Shown here piece by piece: positions 21,490 to 31,889 of a stretch of DNA of 64,000 nucleotides (its first letter is position 1; each line of letters starts with the position of its first letter). A model generated the notes under the pieces. That model was not told the DNA's origin. It saw only the letters and a list, made by a program, of their open reading frames with translations, and searched no databases. The DNA is from Curvularia sp. ZM96. Lineage: Eukaryota; Ascomycota; Dothideomycetes; Pleosporales; Pleosporaceae. Both the position numbers and the translations under genes were made by a program. The stretch spans positions 434,001 through 498,000 of the forward strand of contig JAJGBQ010000007.1 in NCBI GenBank assembly GCA_022457065.1, read 5' to 3'.

Positions 21490-24075
21490 ATGCCTCCCAA
21501 AAGCGGCTTTTCGCGTACGCGCAACGTCGATTACGACGATGACGACCTCTACGACGACGACGACTATTATGAAGAAGAGGGTGACGATGTAGGAGCGGGA
21601 GATGGCATGTCAGAAGAAGACAGAGAGCAGATGCGCGTTGGTACTGCAAGGGTGCGCGAAGTCTTGGGAGACATGAGCGACTTCATAAGCGACGAGCAAA
21701 TACAAGAAGCTCTATGGCATTACTATTACGACGTGGGCAAGAGTGTGGGCTACTTGAAAAACAAACTGGGTATTGCGGAACCCAAAAAGGAGGCGCCGAA
21801 ACAAGAAAAAGCCAAACCAGTATCGCGTTTTGACCAGGCTGCAAGCGTCGCTGATCAGAATGCGCCCACATCCACAGGTAAGCACGCTTACATGAGGTCT
21901 AGCCATGGACACCAGCCCGCTCATCCTGTTGCCCATCACCTACCGCTGCCCCCACTGTCGATGCCTGCCAACGCTGCTGCCACAGACTTCTTCTGGGATG
22001 TGCCTTGGGGCAATGTACCTCCCGAGCGGCTGGCCAATATCACCGTCGAGGCTCCACCATACAAGGGGGGATTGCTTGGAGGCTCTTCGAAGCTGGCTGC
22101 GCTTGCAGCGAAGCGGAGGAAGGAACGGGAAGAAGCTGAAGCTGCTGCCTCCAAAGCCAGCAACGATGCCGACACGGCTGTTGCGATGCTTGATAAACTT
22201 TCTGTCAAGAACCAGGAAAACATCGATCCCTCTCGCGATGGAGCTGCGAATCGCCCAGCTCGAGCTTCCAGATATCCTGTTCGAAGACGATCACCCTCGC
22301 CATCACTAGAGGCACCAAAGGAGCCTGAGATTGAGGAGCCTCAAGGTCCACAGCCGGCCATTGTTGTCGAGTCTCCAGCTCAGCGCGCTATCGCTTCCAT
22401 GTTTGCTTCAACCCTCTGTGGCTCGGAGGAGTCATCCAAGCAGCTACAGCCCCAAGTTGAAGAGATACCAGTGCCATTCGCTGCTTACAAGTCATTCGAT
22501 GGCACAAAAGCCTTCTCGGGACCAAGTCCGGACGATGTTGTGCGGGCAGCACAGGCAAAGAGCGCGGGTGGCGGGCGTCACTAGACTACCACATGTCGTA
22601 TTTATGAGCATCTCTAAGACATCCAGGGACCGCACCGAAGAAGAAAAAGAAGCAGACCAATGGTGACCTGACCGAGTCAGTCGAAAAGCTGACTGTCGCC
22701 GATGAACCAAAGGTCAAAAGTAAAAATCTTAATGTCGTAGATGAGTTCGAGAAGAGCAATATGAAGCGACTTGCAAACTTTGTGGTTGTGGGTAAGTAGC
22801 GATTGGGTGTCTCTAAACATGACAAATTATCTCTGAGAATTAAGCTTACCCTACGCAGGGCATGTTGATCACGGAAAAAGCACGTTGATGGGTCGTTTAC
22901 TGTACGATCTGAAAGTCATTGATCAGCGATCGATAGACAAGTTACGGAAAGAGGCCGAAACCATCGGAAAGTCTTCCTTTGCATTGGCTTGGGTCATGGA
23001 CGAAACGAGTGAAGAGAGAAGTCGTGGTGTTACTGTCGATATTGCCACCAACTATTTCGAGACTGAGAAGACGCGATTCACAATATTAGATGCCCCTGGC
23101 CACAAGGACTTTATCCCGAACATGATATCAGGAGCGTCGCAGGCCGACTTTCCGGTGCTAGTAATTGACGCCAGTACTAACAGCTTCGAGTCTGGCCTCA
23201 AGGGACAAACGAAGGAACACATCATGATTGCACGAAGCATGGGCATGCAACACATCATCGTCGCTGTCAACAAGATGGACACTGTTGGATGGTCCAAATC
23301 GCGATTTGACGAGATAGCGAAGCGCATGACGGCATTTCTCACTGAAGCCAGTTTCCTGGAGAAGCGGATTACTTTCATACCATTGGCCGGTCTGACTGGT
23401 GAAAACGTCGTCAAGAAGATTGAAAACTCAGCCGCTCATTGGTATACTGGCGAGACGTTACTGGAGGCTCTAGAGCGCATCGAGCTGCCACAACGCAACC
23501 TCCAAAAGGCGCTTCGTCTTTCTGTAGCCGACGTGTTCAAGGGCGACATGCGCTCGCCACTCAGCATATCTGGACGTATCGACTCTGGAACACTGCAAGT
23601 AGGTGATGTGATCCTTGCACTGCCTGCAAACGAAACCGCAACAATCAAGTCAATCGAAGTCCAAGACCAACCTGTGGAATGGGCTGTCGCAGGACAAATC
23701 CCTACTCTCCACCTTACAGATATTGACCCTGTGCATCTCCGCCAAGGAGATATCTTCTGTTCGCCCAAAGATCCTGTCAAGCTCGTCAAAGCGTTTACCT
23801 CCAAGCTCCTGGCGTTCGAGCACGTCTTGCCGATGCCCGTAGAGGTCTTCCGCAGCACACTCAACTCGCCGGGTAGCATCCGGACGCTGAGTGCTCGGCT
23901 CAACAAGTTCACGGGCGAGGTCATGAAGAAGAAGCCGAGAATTGTGAAGCCAGGTGAGGTGGCGCGGATTGTGGTGCAGCTGGAGAGGGAATTGCCGATT
24001 GAGGAAGGGATGCGGGTTGTGCTCAGAGAGAGGGGCAGGACGGTGGGTGCGGGTCTGATGGAGAATGTTGCTTAG
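21490..24075 (+). CDS. HBS1: Hbs1 translational GTPase (ribosome rescue)
   Basis: Exons 21490-22567, 22627-22791 and 22859-24075, with 59-nt and 67-nt introns that restore FVVVGHVDHGKSTLMGRLL across the third exon join. A further 108-nt segment (21878-21985, GTAAGC...CCACAG) is in frame and probably an intron; without it the protein is 783 residues, with it 819. The N-terminus has an acidic run and the Hbs1 N-terminal domain (REVLGDMSDFISDEQIQEAL). The GTPase shows G1 GHVDHGKST, G2 RGVTVDIA, G3 DAPGHKDF and G4 NKMD, followed by EF-Tu-like beta barrels. Hbs1 with Dom34/pelota frees stalled ribosomes in the cytoplasm during no-go and non-stop decay. The first donor (GTGGCG) is weak but the frame supports it. 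Confidence 0.95.
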
Positions 24076-24271
24076 TGATAGGGCGATGATCGGATGAAGT
24101 GGTGGGTAGGAAGGACTCGGATAGACCGTTTGATTTACTCTTTATGCGAATAATGACAATGCTTCACTCAAGTCTACTTCATCTTCGGTTTTCATTGAAA
24201 GTTTTGATTTCATTGCACAGGGCCGTTCGTAGCTATTCATATACTAATATTCCACTTCCTTACTCTATACC

Positions 24272-25847
24272 TCACCGTTTCTCCGCCCAAGGGGCCCTCG
24301 TACTCTGCTGCCCCTCTCCCGCAGCATCATCCTTCTTCCTCGCCCACGGCGCCGCCGTACCTCCTCCCGCCATCATCTGCCCCGCCGGCGGCGGCGGTGC
24401 AGGCGTCCGACTCGCCCAAGGTGCCTGCGTAGGCTGATTAGGACCACTCGGCACCCCCGGTCCCGCTGCACCCCGTGCCCATGGCGCTGCTGTTCCAACC
24501 GCTCCACCCGGCCGTGCCGAGATCATGGGCGAAGGGTCGGCGAGGGGATCTCGCAGCGCGGGCTGGGGACGCGCGGTAGCAGGGGTAGTAGCGGAAGAGG
24601 AAGACGAAGATGACTTTGGTTGCGAGGCGGTGTGGACTGTTGCTTGGATTTTCTTTGCGTTGGGGTCGGGGGAGAAGGAGAAGAGGGAGCCGAAGGGGAA
24701 GTGTTGGACGACGGGGAATTTGGAGAGGACTTCGGCGTTGTACATTTTGATCATGCCCTGTGTTTCATTCGTTTAGTTTCGTGTGTCTCATCACGTTTCT
24801 TTGAGGATAGTTGATGCTTTGGTTTGCTTCGAAGGGTGGATAAGAACTCACCTTGTTGATTTTTGCCCAGCCGGCTTTGACTCCTGAGACGTCGTACAGG
24901 ATGTTGCTGTGTTCCCAAAAGGGGCCCTTTTTTACGTCGTAGATGAAGCCGATGGCACTAAAGTACATGTTTCGCTTTCTTTCGCGCTCGACGGCTGCTG
25001 CTTTGGCGACATCGCCTGGGTTCGGGGCTGCAGGGAGAGAGCCCTCTGCTGCGACGTCGGCCGGAGTTACAATGGCCGGAGAGAACTGTGCGCTGCCGAA
25101 TATATAGGGCAGAAAGGAGTGATCGTCTAAACCCCACACGCCATGTGATCCGGCAGGTTCAAGTGTGTAGGTTAAGATCAGGCGCCGGATGAGAGCAAGA
25201 TACGGTTCCACGACGCCCAGTACGATGCCGCGTTCTTGATCGCCATCTTCTGATTCTGGGAATGCACCCAGTTTCCACAGGCAGCCGAGGAAAGCGAGAA
25301 AACTCAGCTCGTGTCCTGTGCCGTAGTCGAGGCGTTGGGAACTGCCAAAACTACCGAGAAAGTAGGCCTCGAGTTCGCTTTTCGCACTGACGTCCGATGT
25401 CGATTTGAAGTCCAGCACGTGTTTAGGAAGGTGCTCGTCTAGAAGCCCCGGGGCGCGCTCCCGAACTATGTCGTACCATGTTCTGAAGCTGACGTTTCCA
25501 AAGCGACGGGGTCCTGGGTCTGGAGGGGCTTCATCAATGATAGAAGTCAGGGCTTGAAGGAGCTTGGCGAGATTCTCTACAACAGGTGGATGGGGCACTT
25601 GTGCGTCGTTTAATTTCCACTCTTTGAATATTTCTGGTTCTCCTTGCTCTTTCGACTTGATCTTTCTGGGTATCATGGCTGTGTTCAACTGGAAAATGAA
25701 AGTCATGATATCGGCGTATGCTCTGCTCGCCAAGAAGGCCGTGACGTCGTCGCCATCGTGGATTTTTTTCGCAGGCAGCGCGAATTCATGTCCGGAGGCT
25801 TTGTCAAGTGTCTCTAATACCGGGGCTTTGGACGGGTTGGATGACAT
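24272..25847 (-). CDS. RRD1: PP2A activator / prolyl isomerase, PTPA family (Rrd1-like)
   Basis: Exons 24852-25847 and 24272-24757 join in phase 0 across a 94-nt intron, giving 493 residues. The PTPA fold is clear: KKIHDGDDVTAFLASRAYAD near the start, then EWKLNDAQ, DYGTGHELSFLAFLGCLWKL, EPAGSHGVWGLDDHSFLPYI and FGSAQFSP. PTPA proteins reactivate PP2A-type phosphatase catalytic subunits with prolyl isomerase activity, in cytoplasm and nucleus. The C-terminal 150 residues are a disordered extension with four copies of an A/P-PWA motif (AAPWAR, APWASR, AAPWAR, APWAEK). The long tail favours the Rrd1 rather than the Rrd2 branch, at moderate confidence. The start is taken at the ATG at 25847; a tiny upstream exon is also possible (ATG AAA G then GTGGGT...TACCAG). 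Confidence 0.88.
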
Positions 25848-26153
25848 GGCGGATAAGGCTGGTAGAGAAATGGATAGAGTTGAGGTGGGTGCAGCGCTCT
25901 CCTCATGTGACAGCGTGTTTCGGGATGGACCCACCTTTCATGGACTCCAGCCTCTTGCATCACAACCCCACTTGTTCGTCACTATCGCATGTCGTTTTGA
26001 CTCGAGAAGGGAATGTGTGTTCGGGGTAATTACTGATGGCGCGACTAAAGAAGCCGGCGAGGGCGAGTGGTGAGTGAAATGTCGCTACTAAAGCTTGACG
26101 CGTGAGCTCGCGCAACAGAAGTGGCCACCAGATGGAACGCGGGCTCTGTTCAG
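25848..26153. promoter_or_regulatory. Divergent promoter between Rrd1-like gene and SANT/zinc-knuckle gene
   Basis: 306 bases between two ATG codons pointing apart; it must contain both start regions. No clear TATA box. Confidence 0.45.
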
Positions 26154-28478
26154 ATGATACGAGCTAATAATGGAGTAACGATAGATGAAGCTGCCCTGCT
26201 GCCTAGCCCTTCCAATGCATTGAACTCTGGCCATGTCACGTCAGACGACGAACTAGCCAAGGAACAGCTCATGACAGAATCTCACTCAGATGTGCTTCCT
26301 ACTCCTCCACCGCCTCCTCCGCCTTTCTCTCGCCCATCCCCACCACCTCCCGCCGCAGTCCTCGGTGCAAGTCTTCTTAATTCAGCGCGAGTAGATCGCC
26401 ACCATAGTAGTCACACAGGCGGCAGCATGGCTCGTAAGGGCAAGCTCAAGCGGAGGACCCTGGTCCCCGAGAGTTCCAAGACGAATCTGGCCATACGTGG
26501 TGATATCTACGAGATCGAGGACAGCCCGGTGAAGAACAAGTACACGCTGCCGGAAAAGGTCAATCAAAAGCCGCTCAAGATCAATAAAAAGAAGAAACAA
26601 GCAATCAGAGAGCCTGGTGCTGATCTACCCGTGCCATTCAATCCCCGAATCCGCAACGCGGATGAGCCGGATTTGAACCAAGAAGTACCGGCAGAAAACC
26701 CGACTTCTCCACCTAAAACTGATTCGTCTGGAAGCAACTCAACGGAGGCGTCTGGAAGCAGAACAGAAGCACATACCAACGCACCTGAGGATATAACAAT
26801 CGCAGAGAACTTGGAAACCGGCAAACCGAGGTGCACAGCAGTCTTGTACAAGTTTGGCAAGAAGGCGGGCTCGGGCTACACACAATGTCTTCGGTCGGGT
26901 ACAGGCCGCACAGATGATGGCGTCCGATGCTCGATTCATATAAGTAAAGCCCCTACTGTTCAATGTGAGATGATGATAGTTTCCGACGGGGTCACTACAC
27001 AGTGTTCTAGGGCAGCTACTGTGCAGATCGCCCACGGTGCCCGATGTCCAGGTCATGCTGGGAACGAACAACCCACCCAGGAAGTGAGTCTACGCGAGAA
27101 ACGAAAGTCAGTGTCGGTCCACGAAGTGGAACAACCAGCAAAACGTTCTATGAGACAAAGTCAAGGCACGCGTGGATCCGTGCCGACAGTAACATCACAG
27201 GAATCACATGCAGAACCTGGGAACTTGCCCGATGATGAAGGATCGAATTACCAAACAGACGCCGAAGAAGATGAAGCCGAAGCCGAGGAAGATGTAGGCG
27301 CTACCTCACCTAATGCAGAGACTGCACCTGTGGGTGAGCGCGCGGCAAGCATTGAGACCGTCTTCAACTTTCTTGACATTGAAGAGCGCCCGGGGCAATG
27401 CCAGACCAAATCTGCTAAATCTCTCAAACACCAATGTGACAATTCCCGTAACAAATTTCAGGATAAGACTACTTCGACGGACACTATTGTAAAGGATGCT
27501 ACCGAGATACAAGAGAAGCTCAAGTCCTTCAGTAACACGGTTAGCAAGGAGTGTCAGCCTACATTCAAGCGTGATGCATACAATCATGTCTTCCATTCCC
27601 TTGTCGAGTACCTTCAAGCGCTACACGATTGGCTTCTCAAAACTCACGGATCTGTGACAGAGTCTCTCGAAGCTTTACGCATACTCACTCCTCTGCTGCA
27701 GGCGACTTTGATGTTCAAAGACACAATCGCTGAGTGGAATGTCACAGTTCCTCAGCGTTACAAGGGTGACAGACCCTTCAAGGAAGTCAATACTCACTTA
27801 ATAGCGCCCCTGCGGCAGGTAGAAAAGGCATTCAGTGTCCGCTTGAATCACCTTGAGGAGGCAGAGCGGCGTCGAAACCGTGATGAGGAGATGAGGCGCG
27901 AGATGGAAGAGCAAATTGAGGCAGAAAAGGCAAGAATTGAGGCTACTGAGACAATGCAAGAGCGAAAGAAGCGATGGCAGAGTCTTCACATTGTACGCAT
28001 GCAATGCGAACCCGACATCTACCGGAGGCGCAAGCTCTTCCATACCAAGTTTGAAGATTTGGTCGAGCGAGACGCGAACGGTGTCGTTTTTGAACGACTC
28101 CCACTCTTCAAGTCCCGCTCTGCTCCACCCCATAGCCGGATATCAGAAATAGCTGATGAGACTGAGTGGACTGAGAAGGAAGAAACTGCTGTCCTTGAGG
28201 GCTTGCAGCAGTACACTGGTAAGACATCGAATCCCGTGTTGCTTGAAATGTTGTTGCATTTGCTAACCAGTGATCTAGGTCCATATGTCTTCGAGAAGAT
28301 GTTCAGAATGTATTGTGATCCGAGGTCTCAGCATCCACGTGCTGGTGACCTACGTAACCGCAGCGTCGCAGAAATTGTCTCGAAAGCAAGGTGGATTCGG
28401 TCAGCAATGCTGGTCTTATGTCAGGAGACCGGTGAGCCGGTGGAGGAATGGGTGAAAAAGATTCCAGTGCTGCCGTAG
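26154..28478 (+). CDS. Nuclear-type protein with two C-x2-H zinc knuckles and C-terminal SANT/Myb-like domain
   Basis: Exons 26154-28218 and 28279-28478 (754 residues). The 60-nt intron (GTAAGA...TGCTAACCAGTGATCTAG) is in frame, so an unspliced reading also stays open; splicing restores LQQYTGPYVFEKMFRMYC. An N-terminal Pro-rich stretch is followed by basic, nuclear-localisation-like segments (RKGKLKRRTL, KINKKKKQ). Two Cys/His modules sit around residues 225-305, each C-x(12-17)-C-x(13)-C-x2-H (ending RCSIH and RCPGH). A coiled coil rich in Glu and Arg lies at about 575-620. The C-terminus (EWTEKEETAVLEGLQQYTG, then RSVAEIVSKARWIRSAM) resembles a SANT/Myb fold. I infer a chromatin or DNA-linked role; no named orthologue recognised. 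The first ATG is at 26154. Confidence 0.7.
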   Translation: MIRANNGVTIDEAALLPSPSNALNSGHVTSDDELAKEQLMTESHSDVLPTPPPPPPPFSRPSPPPPAAVLGASLLNSARVDRHHSSHTGGSMARKGKLKRRTLVPESSKTNLAIRGDIYEIEDSPVKNKYTLPEKVNQKPLKINKKKKQAIREPGADLPVPFNPRIRNADEPDLNQEVPAENPTSPPKTDSSGSNSTEASGSRTEAHTNAPEDITIAENLETGKPRCTAVLYKFGKKAGSGYTQCLRSGTGRTDDGVRCSIHISKAPTVQCEMMIVSDGVTTQCSRAATVQIAHGARCPGHAGNEQPTQEVSLREKRKSVSVHEVEQPAKRSMRQSQGTRGSVPTVTSQESHAEPGNLPDDEGSNYQTDAEEDEAEAEEDVGATSPNAETAPVGERAASIETVFNFLDIEERPGQCQTKSAKSLKHQCDNSRNKFQDKTTSTDTIVKDATEIQEKLKSFSNTVSKECQPTFKRDAYNHVFHSLVEYLQALHDWLLKTHGSVTESLEALRILTPLLQATLMFKDTIAEWNVTVPQRYKGDRPFKEVNTHLIAPLRQVEKAFSVRLNHLEEAERRRNRDEEMRREMEEQIEAEKARIEATETMQERKKRWQSLHIVRMQCEPDIYRRRKLFHTKFEDLVERDANGVVFERLPLFKSRSAPPHSRISEIADETEWTEKEETAVLEGLQQYTGKTSNPVLLEMLLHLLTSDLGPYVFEKMFRMYCDPRSQHPRAGDLRNRSVAEIVSKARWIRSAMLVLCQETGEPVEEWVKKIPVLP

Positions 28479-28705
28479 GTATGGCACAACTCCGACTTTC
28501 ATGTTGTTCTGTGCACAAAATGTTTTTCCGTTCTGATATCGTTTTGATACCCCATTGTTCAGGCAGACGTTCACTTGGATGATATGTTGTTTATAGGTTC
28601 TGGCAGTTGAGGCTGAGTCCATCTACTGCTTTTCTTGCCTGAGCACATCTGGCAGCATTTGACCAAAGGCAGTGATTGAAAACACCTAGCCTTATTTTTG
28701 TTGTG

Positions 28706-28834
28706 TCCATAGTGGAGCCAGAACAAATGCAAGCGCGCGCCCGGGTCTCGTGCCAGTCGTGATGTGCCACCTTGGTACTTCAAATAATCGGTTCATAGTC
28801 ATCTATGCGTACTCCGTAAATTAGCCGCTTCTGC
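28706..28834. repeat. Direct repeat copy A (3' end of orphan membrane gene)
   Basis: The first 105 bases match 31613-31717 without gaps at 94 positions; the differences are ten transitions and one transversion. Similarity then continues after a small indel to 28834. Copy A covers the last 11-12 codons and the 3' flank of the gene at 28799-30877. Confidence 0.9.
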
Positions 28835-30877
28835 CACCGCTGACGCTGTCAGTCTTGAAGCTTCTGCCATCGCTGCTGCTCGGTTCTCTGCTTGGTTCTC
28901 TGCTTGGTTCTCTTCTCGGCCCTCTACTCGGTCTCTTCTCCGTTCTCTTCTCTGTTCTCTTCTCCGTTCTCTGCTCCGTTGTCCGCTCCGTTCTCTGCTC
29001 TTAACCGTTCTGAACGTTTGAGTTCCCTTTTCGATATCAACAACCTCTTTGCTTAGTTGCTCCGAGATGTTCTCCACCAAATCTACCCATTCGCCCGTTG
29101 AAGGCGGTGTGCTAATCGCACTGACTTGGACTACTCTTCCTAACTGGTTGTACGTCTTCAGCAGATCACTGCCTGGTAACATCATATTCCACATGGCGCC
29201 TCTAAGCTGAGAGAAGAGGCACCCGAGAAGAACGGTTGGATACTTCAGCAAAACAGCTTCACCCTTTTCTGTCGTCGTCTTCTCGCTACGGCGCAGGTTG
29301 GCCCCTAAAAGAGGTTTGAAGTCGAATGGGAATTCTACGGATTTGGTGTTCCCATCCATGTCAAGCCCCTGTACTGTAATTGAATTTCCGTCGAGATCGA
29401 AGCGAAAGGTTGAAGCCGAACCTTGCTCAAATATATACTCCTCATCATCGATCAAGCTTCTAAACTCTGGAGAAAGAGTATGAAGAATTGCGATTGCCTG
29501 CATTGCTAGAGAACTCGAGATGACAACGTCGTCCAAGGCTGAGTCTAGCAGTGAATAGGCCGCCATGGCTCCACGGCTCCACAGCTCTCGGGCAGAGCCC
29601 TTTGCTAGTGCTTCTCTTTCAGCCTTTTTGAGAACATCTGCCAGGTGGGATTTTTTGGTGGGTGGTACCTCCAGGTGGTCGATAACTTTGTTGCATAGCT
29701 GGAGTAGGTCCACCCAGCTGTCGGTCACGATTATCTCGTCCAAAAGTCCGAAGGTGTCTTTGAAATCGTTACCCAATAAAAACCCTTGCGGGCTCGTGCT
29801 GAGACTGAGAAACGCGTGCATGATGGCGTATACTTCCGATTTTACCATCCATATAGTCTTTGATTTCAGCGATTTTAGGTAATAAAAGTCTCCTGAATTT
29901 AACCACTCTTTCTGCGACTCCCACTGCGGTAGCTGCTCATGCGTTATTTCTTTGAGCTTAACGATGGCGGGAAGTTCGAGCTTTACGTCAAATGCGATGC
30001 GCTTTCGCCAGAGGGAGGCCGACGTTGAACTCTCACTGGTGATCTTCCACAAGACTTGTTTCCCCAGAATCTGGCGGTCAGGGCTTTCAGGCCGTTCGCT
30101 ATCGAATTTACCACGTCTGTCCCTGGTATGCACGGTCATTGGAACTCTTAAATCGAACAGCTGTTTCCCTCCTTTAGAAGGTAGCAAGCCTAAGAAGAGA
30201 TAGAACAAAGTGTCTAGAGGGATATCATCACTGAGAAACGTTTGAATCTGTGCCTGCGAATGCATCCGGAAACATATTCTGTCGACGTCATCTCCGGTAA
30301 TCAGGTCCTTCAAGCCCTTTGGGATGACGCACGGCATGCCAGTCATTCCCGCGAGAGCTTTCTTGTCAAACATGATCATCTCAGCTTCGATCTCCGACTT
30401 CTGTTTGATACCATAATCTGCTCGGTTGGCATAGCGTCCGGCCAATCCTACAAGAAGGAGCCAACCACGATGCACCGGCAAAAAGCTTCGATTCATTTCG
30501 TATTTAAGGAAGTCGCCAGTATCCAGCTTGATGCCGTAGGCTTTGACGACGTTGCCAAAGTTGATCCACCCGGTCAGCGAAGCAATTCGCTCGGTAACGG
30601 AAACATTGGGCGTGAGAACGAGACTTTTAAAGTCGGGGCACGTACGCAGATCTGGGGCCTTGACACGCTGAAAGAAGCGCTTGCCTTTCAGCAAGGGAAT
30701 GCCGCCGTAAACATATATCCCCTCGGGGTCGTCCACGTCATGGAGGGCGATATATCGCTGTGACCTCGTTGTTCGGTACAGGAAATATAGGGGTAAAACG
30801 TCGACCAAAGCTACAATAGCGCAGCCAGCGGCGATCCAAGTCCCAATCAACTCTAGAAGGTTGACCGTATCGGTCAT
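28799..30877 (-). CDS. Orphan single-pass membrane protein, 692 aa
   Basis: A single exon of 692 residues starting at an ATG at 30877. A hydrophobic N-terminal segment (LIGTWIAAGCAIVALVDVLPLYFLY) is the only clear membrane span and is followed by basic residues, suggesting a signal anchor with most of the protein in the cytosol. The large central part has no motif I recognise; it contains conserved-looking stretches such as TGWINFGNVVKAYGIKL and HRGWLLLVGLAGRYANRADYG. The C-terminal 75 residues change to a charged repeat (RERRREQRRERRRDR, then EENQAENQAEN). A TATA box lies 97 bases upstream, so the gene is likely expressed. Its 3' end is duplicated at 31613-31735. Function unknown; it looks like an accessory, lineage-type gene. 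Confidence 0.75.
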   Translation of the reverse strand: MTDTVNLLELIGTWIAAGCAIVALVDVLPLYFLYRTTRSQRYIALHDVDDPEGIYVYGGIPLLKGKRFFQRVKAPDLRTCPDFKSLVLTPNVSVTERIASLTGWINFGNVVKAYGIKLDTGDFLKYEMNRSFLPVHRGWLLLVGLAGRYANRADYGIKQKSEIEAEMIMFDKKALAGMTGMPCVIPKGLKDLITGDDVDRICFRMHSQAQIQTFLSDDIPLDTLFYLFLGLLPSKGGKQLFDLRVPMTVHTRDRRGKFDSERPESPDRQILGKQVLWKITSESSTSASLWRKRIAFDVKLELPAIVKLKEITHEQLPQWESQKEWLNSGDFYYLKSLKSKTIWMVKSEVYAIMHAFLSLSTSPQGFLLGNDFKDTFGLLDEIIVTDSWVDLLQLCNKVIDHLEVPPTKKSHLADVLKKAEREALAKGSARELWSRGAMAAYSLLDSALDDVVISSSLAMQAIAILHTLSPEFRSLIDDEEYIFEQGSASTFRFDLDGNSITVQGLDMDGNTKSVEFPFDFKPLLGANLRRSEKTTTEKGEAVLLKYPTVLLGCLFSQLRGAMWNMMLPGSDLLKTYNQLGRVVQVSAISTPPSTGEWVDLVENISEQLSKEVVDIEKGTQTFRTVKSRERSGQRSRERRREQRRERRRDRVEGREENQAENQAENRAAAMAEASRLTASAVAEAANLRSTHR
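28880..29003. repeat. Coding minisatellite of about 12-base units (GGTTCTCTGCTT type)
   Basis: Degenerate tandem units such as GGTTCTCTGCTT, GTTCTCTTCTCC and GTTCTCTGCTCC on the plus strand. They code on the minus strand for the Arg-Glu-Arg and Glu-Asn-Gln-Ala repeats of the orphan membrane protein. Confidence 0.8.
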
Positions 30878-30973
30878 GATTCAAGATTGGAAACGAAAAC
30901 TCCAATGACCAAACGATCTTGAAAGGAAAACAAAGGACTGGAATCTGAACGGTTCGGCTGCATTGTGTGGCCG

Positions 30974-30981
30974 CTTTTATA
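30974..30981 (-). promoter_or_regulatory. TATA box of orphan membrane protein gene
   Basis: Reads TATAAAAG on the minus strand, 97 bases before the ATG at 30877. Confidence 0.6.
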
Positions 30982-31236
30982 CTACGTTTTCCGAACGTCC
31001 TGCGTATTACCCAAAGCAAGCACCATAGTCATCGGAGATGCCGTCATTGGTGAAGCTAGCCCTTGTCTGCGCATATCGGCTACGCAGCAGCGACCAATAA
31101 TATCGCTTCCGTGATGCATTGCAATGCAGCATTGTCGGTTAGCTGGATAAACATACATGCTGACTGCAGAGAGTTCAAGAATCATTCCATTGATTCGAAA
31201 GGAGAAAAGTAGCTGTTCTGTTGTACCGGAAGCCAT

Positions 31237-31612
31237 AGGACGTTCAAGGCGTTGCGGTCGGGGACATTGTTCATGCCCGTTAAGAAGAGCCTAGAAATAG
31301 ATATAGAAAGGTATAAATTAATCTTACACTTCTCTAAGTTATTGCTCGCTACTATAGTTAACCTTTACACAGACTTCAGCCCATAACAGAGTGACTGATA
31401 CGGAATAGGCGACGGTAAGACTAAAGACGGTGTAATATTTCTGAATACTCTTCTAGGTTTGTAGAGAATAGCCTGTATAATAAGTGTTTTATTATCGTGG
31501 TGCAATAATAGCAATAATGTAGATTCTAAGATACTAAAATTGCAGATTCTTTGCGGCACGAGGGGATTTGCGTGACCAGGGAGGGACGTTAGGTCTCTTT
31601 TAGTTTATCGTC
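31237..31612. other. AT-rich intergenic segment
   Basis: From about 31,290 to 31,560 the sequence is clearly richer in A and T and in TA steps than its surroundings, and it abuts repeat copy B. No coding frame of note. It could be a remnant of a mutated repeat, but no parent element is visible here. Confidence 0.5.
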
Positions 31613-31735
31613 TCCATAGTGGAGCCAGAACAAACGCAAGCGCGCACCCGGGTCTCGCGCCAGTCATGCTGTGCCACCTTGGCACTTCAAACAATCAGTT
31701 CATAGCTGTCTATGCGTAAATCTAGCCGCTTCTGC
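31613..31735. repeat. Direct repeat copy B
   Basis: Same orientation as 28706-28834, about 90 percent identical over the first 105 bases. It corresponds to the 3' flank and last codons of the orphan membrane gene, but no coding body follows it: the sequence runs into the promoter of the gene at 31890. Confidence 0.9.
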
Positions 31736-31889
31736 ACAGGCCTTGAAACCTGCAAAAAATCGCCGCAATCTCGGTAAAAGTTATAGTACAAGGCAGCAAA
31801 CAGTCGTGAAGCTTTAAAGTCCATTGCTTCACTTCACAGCTTGTTACCTTCTAAAGCTCCGAGGTGTTGCTCTCACCTAACCTTCAATC

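Noticed and set aside
30982..31236. 84-codon ATG-started frame upstream of the orphan membrane gene
   Set aside because: Overlaps that gene's TATA region; no signal peptide, domain or splice continuation.
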